Shown here in pieces: positions 6,531 to 9,433 of a stretch of DNA of 9,433 nucleotides. The position numbers and the translations under genes are program-made. Within the stretch, counting starts at the first letter, position 1, and the number at the start of each line of letters is the position of its first letter. The DNA lies in NCBI GenBank assembly GCA_041495845.1, contig JBGQDM010000117.1, forward strand, positions 1 through 9,433. The letters are read 5' to 3'. The DNA is from JBGQDM01 sp041495845. GTDB lineage: Bacteria; Acidobacteriota; Terriglobia; Terriglobales; Acidobacteriaceae. The notes below the pieces were generated by a model that searched no databases, was not told where the DNA came from, and saw nothing but the letters and a program-made list of their open reading frames with translations.

Positions 6531-7688
6531 CTACGCGGTGACCGCGCCCACACCGATCAGGTCGCGATTCTGCTGCAGCACCGCCAGCACCGATTCCACA
6601 TCGTCCATGGTGTTATACACGTGAAACGAGATCCGCAGGCCGTCATGCCGGCTGGAGCATACGACACCGCGGGCAGCCAGCTTCTCCACCAGCGTGGCGG
6701 CATTCGCGCACTGCAGAACTACCAGAGGGCCAACGCTGTCACCGGCGGTTTTTGCTGCCAGGCCTAACTCGCGGGCGCCCTGCAGAAGCCCCTGCGCCAG
6801 CTCTCCGATGTGTGCGGCGATGTTGTCCATTCCGATCTGCTGTAACAGTTCGACGCCCCGCATGGCGGCATAGATGTTCGGTATGGGCGGAGAACCCGCT
6901 TCGAAGCGGCGGGCGGAAGGGGAAAGATCGAGATGCTTCACATCAAAGGCAAAGGGATTGGCTTGCGCAAACCATCCGGTCATGGTGGGTTGCAAGGACG
7001 AGATCAATTCTTTCTTGACATAGAGAAACGCCAGGCCGGGTGGCCCGAGCAAATACTTCAGCGTGCCCGTGACGTAGAAGTCGACATCCATGGCCCGAAC
7101 GTTCACCGGGCGGGTGCCACAATCCTGATAGTCGTCCAACATGACGAGCGCGCCCTGGGCACGCGCCAGACGCACAACCTGTTTCACCGGCGAACGGAAT
7201 CCATTCATGAAACAGACTCCGGTCACGGGAACGATGAGCGTGTCGCGATCAATGGCACGTTCATAGTTGTCGATGGGAATCCTGTTGCCCACCGCACTGA
7301 CAAATTCAATCTGCGCTCCGCGCCGCTGCTGCGCCAGCCAGATGTGGCCCATGGTGGGGAATTCAAACTCGCCCAGAACTACTCTCTTGCGCTGGTCGAA
7401 GGAGAGGGCGCTGGCTACGGAGTTGATGCCTGCCGAGGCATAGGGAATGACGGCAACTTCGTCGCTGGTGGCGCCGATGAACCCGGCAAATTGCGAGCGC
7501 GCAGCCTCGTAACGCTCCACCCAAATGTCCCACGGTGAGCCGTGCTCGTGCCAACTGGCCATGTATTCACGAACGCCGTCCTCCACCGCATCCGAAAGGG
7601 CCCCCTGGGAGCAACTGTTGAGGTAAATCTTCTTCCCCAGAATGGGGAAGCGGGAGCGGATTTCGCGCACTTGATCTGTCGTCAGCAT
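6531..7688 (-). CDS. Class-V (fold-type-I) PLP-dependent aminotransferase-like enzyme
   Basis: This 385-residue enzyme is the first gene of the leftward run. IYLNSCSQGALS (21-32) resembles the opening substrate-binding loop of class-V aminotransferases and isopenicillin N epimerase-like proteins. D185 and Q188 in MLDDYQDCG would hold the PLP ring. K211 in TGTLKYLLGPPGLAFLYV is the Schiff-base lysine. The C-terminal LRISFHVYNTMDDVESVL is the usual small-domain ending. It is clearly a distinct protein from the VC1184-type neighbour, sharing the fold but little sequence, so this is not a simple tandem duplication. An AAGG site lies 8 nt before the ATG. Transcription probably starts near 7797 from the promoter at 7804-7833. 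Kynureninase-like, epimerase-like and lyase activities are all possible. The genes around it suggest amino acid breakdown or modification. Confidence 0.88.
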   Translation of the reverse strand: MLTTDQVREIRSRFPILGKKIYLNSCSQGALSDAVEDGVREYMASWHEHGSPWDIWVERYEAARSQFAGFIGATSDEVAVIPYASAGINSVASALSFDQRKRVVLGEFEFPTMGHIWLAQQRRGAQIEFVSAVGNRIPIDNYERAIDRDTLIVPVTGVCFMNGFRSPVKQVVRLARAQGALVMLDDYQDCGTRPVNVRAMDVDFYVTGTLKYLLGPPGLAFLYVKKELISSLQPTMTGWFAQANPFAFDVKHLDLSPSARRFEAGSPPIPNIYAAMRGVELLQQIGMDNIAAHIGELAQGLLQGARELGLAAKTAGDSVGPLVVLQCANAATLVEKLAARGVVCSSRHDGLRISFHVYNTMDDVESVLAVLQQNRDLIGVGAVTA

Positions 7689-7803
7689 GAGCTTGCCTTA
7701 CTGGGCTCGATTCGCACCCCATCAGTCTGGGTTGAACCGCGGTACCCCGGCGGGGTGATCGGGCGCCGCGCAGCGGGAAGAGGAATCAGCTTCCTGGCTG
7801 CAC

Positions 7804-7833
7804 AAAATACCGCTCTGTCATCCTGCATGTCAA
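7804..7833 (-). promoter_or_regulatory. Candidate leftward promoter of the PLP-permease-oxidase operon
   Basis: A perfect -35 TTGACA (7833-7828) is followed after 18 nt by TATTTT (7809-7804), a four-of-six match to the -10. The start would be near 7797, about 110 nt before the first ATG at 7688. The inverted repeat at 7848-7864 ends 14 bp upstream of this -35. A protein bound there would be well placed to activate, or to repress indirectly. Confidence 0.5.
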
Positions 7834-7847
7834 GTAGAATGATTGTT

Positions 7848-7864
7848 GCATACATATTGTATGC
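7848..7864. promoter_or_regulatory. Perfect inverted repeat GCATACA-TAT-TGTATGC, likely FCD-GntR operator
   Basis: Two 7-bp arms pair perfectly around a 3-bp centre, giving a 17-bp dyad. The GTAT/ATAC content is of the kind bound by FadR-subfamily GntR regulators, and the site sits in the intergenic region just before the FCD regulator gene. It lies between the two divergent promoters, 5 bp from the rightward -35, so one bound dimer could control both directions. Confidence 0.65.
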
Positions 7865-7869
7865 CAGGG

Positions 7870-7898
7870 TTGACGGCGCCCAGAGATTGGGCAACAAT
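7870..7898 (+). promoter_or_regulatory. Candidate rightward promoter of the FCD regulator gene
   Basis: TTGACG (7870-7875), a 17-nt spacer and AACAAT (7893-7898, four of six) make a reasonable promoter. Transcription would start near 7905, leaving a short leader of about 18 nt before the GTG start at 7923. The adjacent inverted repeat suggests autoregulation. Confidence 0.4.
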
Positions 7899-7922
7899 GG
7901 GCCAGCCAGAAGAGAGGATGCT

Positions 7923-8636
7923 GTGGCACTGACAAAATCAGCTCGCGTCGGCCGCCTCCGCAAGACGAGAGCCAGGCCCACTCCGGTCGTTACCGACTCC
8001 CTCGGTCAGCGCGTCTACCGCGCCCTGAAGCGGGACATTGTCAAGGGTGTTCATCCACCGGGAGAGGCGCTCACCGAGAATCTCCTGGCAAGAATGTATA
8101 AGAGCAGTCGCACCCCGGTACGCGAAGCGGCCGTGCAGCTGCAGCAAGAACATCTGTTGCGCATCGTGCGCAACCGCGGCTATTTCGTCAGCCACATTAC
8201 GCTGCAGCAACTGAATGAGATTTATGAGTTCCGCCTGGCGGTGGAGTGCGCGTCAGCCGAACTGGCAGCCAGCAAGACTCTGGGGCCTGATTTATTGGCG
8301 CGCCTCAGCCTGATCGCGGGGGCGAGTTACGCCGTCGACGATCGGGCCAGCTACGAACGCTTCATTGTGGCCGACACGGAATTCCATGTGGGGATTGCCC
8401 GGCTCAGCCGCAACAACTTGCTGGTGCGTGCGGTAGAACACGCGCGTTGCCAGATGGAGCGCATCATGTACGCCGCCATCGATATTGGTTATTACGGCGA
8501 ATTGCCCGTCGATGAGCACAGCGGAATTCTGCGCGCCATCAAGGATCGCGACCCGCAACGTGCCCGGCAGCTCATGTACGACCATATCTTCGGCTCCAAG
8601 GACAAAGTGCTGCAACTGGCCAGCGAAGGCTCCTGA
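7923..8636 (+). CDS. GntR family regulator, FCD (FadR) subfamily
   Basis: This 237-residue transcription factor has an N-terminal winged helix at about 25-90: LGQRVYRALKRDIVKGVHPPG, then ENLLARMYKSSRTPVREAAVQL and a wing ending NRGYFVSHI. The C-terminal all-helical FCD ligand domain begins at about residue 95 (LNEIYEFRLAVECASAELAA). Its metal/ligand residues are present: D151 and H155 in ADTEFHVGI, H199 in DEHSGIL and H221 in MYDHI. FCD proteins usually sense small organic acids bound through this metal site. The GTG at 7923 is the start because GAGG (7914-7917) lies 5 nt before it and the resulting length is normal for the family. The frame stays open upstream to 7542, but that part lies antisense to the PLP gene and crosses the promoter region. 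It probably controls its own gene, the divergent operon and perhaps the downstream class-III aminotransferase. Confidence 0.9.
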   Translation: MALTKSARVGRLRKTRARPTPVVTDSLGQRVYRALKRDIVKGVHPPGEALTENLLARMYKSSRTPVREAAVQLQQEHLLRIVRNRGYFVSHITLQQLNEIYEFRLAVECASAELAASKTLGPDLLARLSLIAGASYAVDDRASYERFIVADTEFHVGIARLSRNNLLVRAVEHARCQMERIMYAAIDIGYYGELPVDEHSGILRAIKDRDPQRARQLMYDHIFGSKDKVLQLASEGS

Positions 8637-8651
8637 CCCGGCCGTCCGAGC

Positions 8652-8682
8652 TTGTCCTGCCTCCTTTTCGCAGTGCTAGACT
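8652..8682 (+). promoter_or_regulatory. Weak candidate promoter before the class-III aminotransferase gene
   Basis: TTGTCC (8652-8657) and TAGACT (8677-8682) are separated by 19 nt, and the second is preceded by TG to give an extended -10 (TGCTAGACT). It lies in the 137-bp gap after the regulator gene, so the aminotransferase may have its own start of transcription. The spacing is long, and read-through from the regulator gene is equally possible. Confidence 0.3.
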
Positions 8683-8687
8683 CGGGC

Positions 8688-8777
8688 ATGTATCTCCGCC
8701 GCTGCTTCGCATGGCCGCGGAAACTCGCCCCCAATCCTGATACTCTGGCGCGCCTGGGGCTTGAGGAGGAAGCTTGA
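8688..8777 (+). CDS. Possible 29-codon upstream ORF overlapping the aminotransferase start
   Basis: A small frame beginning MYLRRCFAWPRK and ending LGLEEEA stops with TGA at 8775-8777, overlapping the TTG start of the aminotransferase (TTGA). Such an overlap would allow translational coupling. No good ribosome site precedes its ATG, and the sequence matches nothing I recognise. It may be a leader peptide or simply chance. Confidence 0.2.
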   Translation: MYLRRCFAWPRKLAPNPDTLARLGLEEEA

Positions 8778-9433
8778 AAAAAAGCATGACGGCGTTCTGC
8801 ACCGAGCAGTCAAAGCGGCTGTATCAGCGGACGAATGGGGTGCTGGTAGAAGGCGGAAGTTCCAACTCCCGTGGGCCGGCGAACTACGGCGCATATCCAA
8901 TCTTCATGCAACGGGGGCAGGGATCCCGCCTCTACGACGTGGACGGGAACGAATACATCGACTGGATGATGGGTTTCGGCGCACTGCCCCTGGGACATGC
9001 GGACCCGGACGTCGTCCAGGCCATCGCGGAAGGCGCAGCCACGGGCGCTCATTTCGCCACCGCCACCGAAATTGAAATTGAAGTGGCGGAAATGCTGCAG
9101 CAAATTGTGCCCAACGCTGAGATTGTCCGCTTTGCCAATACCGGAACCGAAGCCATGATGGCGGTGGTTCGCCTGGCTCGCGGCTACACCGGCAGACCGA
9201 AGATCCTAAAGTTCGAAGGCCACTACCATGGCTGGTACGACGATGTCCTGGTGGCCTCGAATCCACTGCCGCCAGACGCCGCTGGACTGCGTAGCGATCC
9301 GGTAAAGATCGCCGACAGTTCGGGCCTGAATCGCCACGCTCTGGATGACACCATCGTGGTTCCGTGGAACGATCTGCCGGCTTTGGAGCGCGCCATTCAG
9401 AACCATCCCGGGCAGATTGCCGCCATCATCACC
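8774..9433 (+). CDS. Class-III aminotransferase, GSAM-like family (C-terminus beyond window)
   Basis: This is the first 220 residues of a fold-type-I class-III PLP enzyme, cut by the window end. YDVDGNEYIDWMMGFGALPLGHADPDVV (54-81) forms the start of the large domain. NTGTEA (122-127) is the PLP phosphate-binding turn. FEGHYHGWYD (147-156) carries the tyrosine that stacks on the cofactor. The Schiff-base lysine lies past the window. True HemL proteins continue after YHG with a HADSLLVKAGSG-type segment. Here W-Y-D-D and an unrelated stretch follow, so a specialised amino acid transaminase is more likely than heme synthesis. D-phenylglycine and beta-amino acid transaminases have a similar FEGHYHGW motif. 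The TTG start at 8774 has GGAGG 4 nt upstream, whereas the in-frame ATG at 8786 is 16 nt away. It follows the FCD regulator on the same strand and probably belongs to the same catabolic unit. Confidence 0.88.
   Translation, partial: MKKSMTAFCTEQSKRLYQRTNGVLVEGGSSNSRGPANYGAYPIFMQRGQGSRLYDVDGNEYIDWMMGFGALPLGHADPDVVQAIAEGAATGAHFATATEIEIEVAEMLQQIVPNAEIVRFANTGTEAMMAVVRLARGYTGRPKILKFEGHYHGWYDDVLVASNPLPPDAAGLRSDPVKIADSSGLNRHALDDTIVVPWNDLPALERAIQNHPGQIAAIIT

Larger units (their letters stand above)
7689..7922. other. Divergent intergenic control region, 234 bp
   Basis: This region lies between the leftward PLP-permease-oxidase genes and the rightward FCD regulator gene. It holds one promoter candidate for each direction and a perfect 7-3-7 inverted repeat between them. 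A small ACCCC-GGC-GGGGT hairpin at 7744-7756 would fall in the leftward transcript leader of about 110 nt. I see no conserved riboswitch fold and no small gene. Confidence 0.6.

Noticed and set aside
7744..7756. ACCCC-GGC-GGGGT hairpin in the leader as a riboswitch or attenuator
   Set aside because: Only a five-pair stem with a three-base loop, with no T-run and no wider conserved fold.
7542..7922. Extended N-terminus of the FCD regulator (open frame from 7542)
   Set aside because: It would lie antisense to the start of the PLP enzyme gene and across both promoters. It adds about 127 residues without a recognisable domain. The GTG at 7923 has a well-placed GAGG and gives the normal family length.
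8774..9433. Assignment as hemL (glutamate-1-semialdehyde aminomutase)
   Set aside because: Similarity is to the broad family, but the HemL-specific segment after YHG is absent and the genes around it are catabolic.

Overview
The window looks like chromosomal DNA from a moderately GC-rich, probably soil-dwelling bacterium. An acidobacterium (Acidobacteriota) is my best guess. That rests on the general look of the proteins (small secreted LAGEWEG-type proteins, a YtrA-type GntR gene joined to an ABC ATPase, several divergent PLP enzymes), not on a marker gene, so the taxonomy is tentative. There are no rRNA or tRNA genes, insertion sequences, CRISPR arrays or phage genes.

Left block (1-2048, all minus strand). 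This is an apparent operon read from right to left. It starts at a promoter of about 2031-2059 that is overlapped by a 28-bp near-perfect palindrome (2021-2048). Next come two tandem paralogous secreted proteins of 187 residues each (1365-1928 and 698-1261), then a YtrA-type GntR repressor (236-646), then an ABC transporter ATPase whose start overlaps the repressor stop as ATGA and which runs off the left edge. The layout suggests a self-regulated, possibly envelope-stress-responsive ABC operon that has recruited and duplicated a periplasmic beta-barrel-type protein.

Right block (2230-9433). This is a divergent gene cluster around a shared control region (7689-7922). On the minus strand four genes follow each other with gaps of 52-73 bp: a class-V PLP enzyme (6531-7688), a second, VC1184-type class-V PLP enzyme (5226-6461), an APC-superfamily amino acid permease (3719-5173) and a berberine-bridge-type FAD oxidase (2230-3645). 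On the plus strand lie an FCD-type GntR regulator (7923-8636) and the first 220 codons of a class-III aminotransferase of the glutamate-1-semialdehyde aminomutase (GSAM) family (8774 onward). A perfect 7-3-7 inverted repeat (7848-7864) sits between the two divergent promoters and is the obvious candidate operator.

Taken together, the right block looks like an uptake and conversion pathway for an amino acid or amine. The permease brings the compound in, three separate fold-type-I PLP enzymes act on its amino group, a covalent flavoprotein oxidises a substrate or product, and the FCD regulator senses a small carboxylate. I cannot match the combination to a pathway I know. The substrate is open, and this cluster is the most interesting part of the window.
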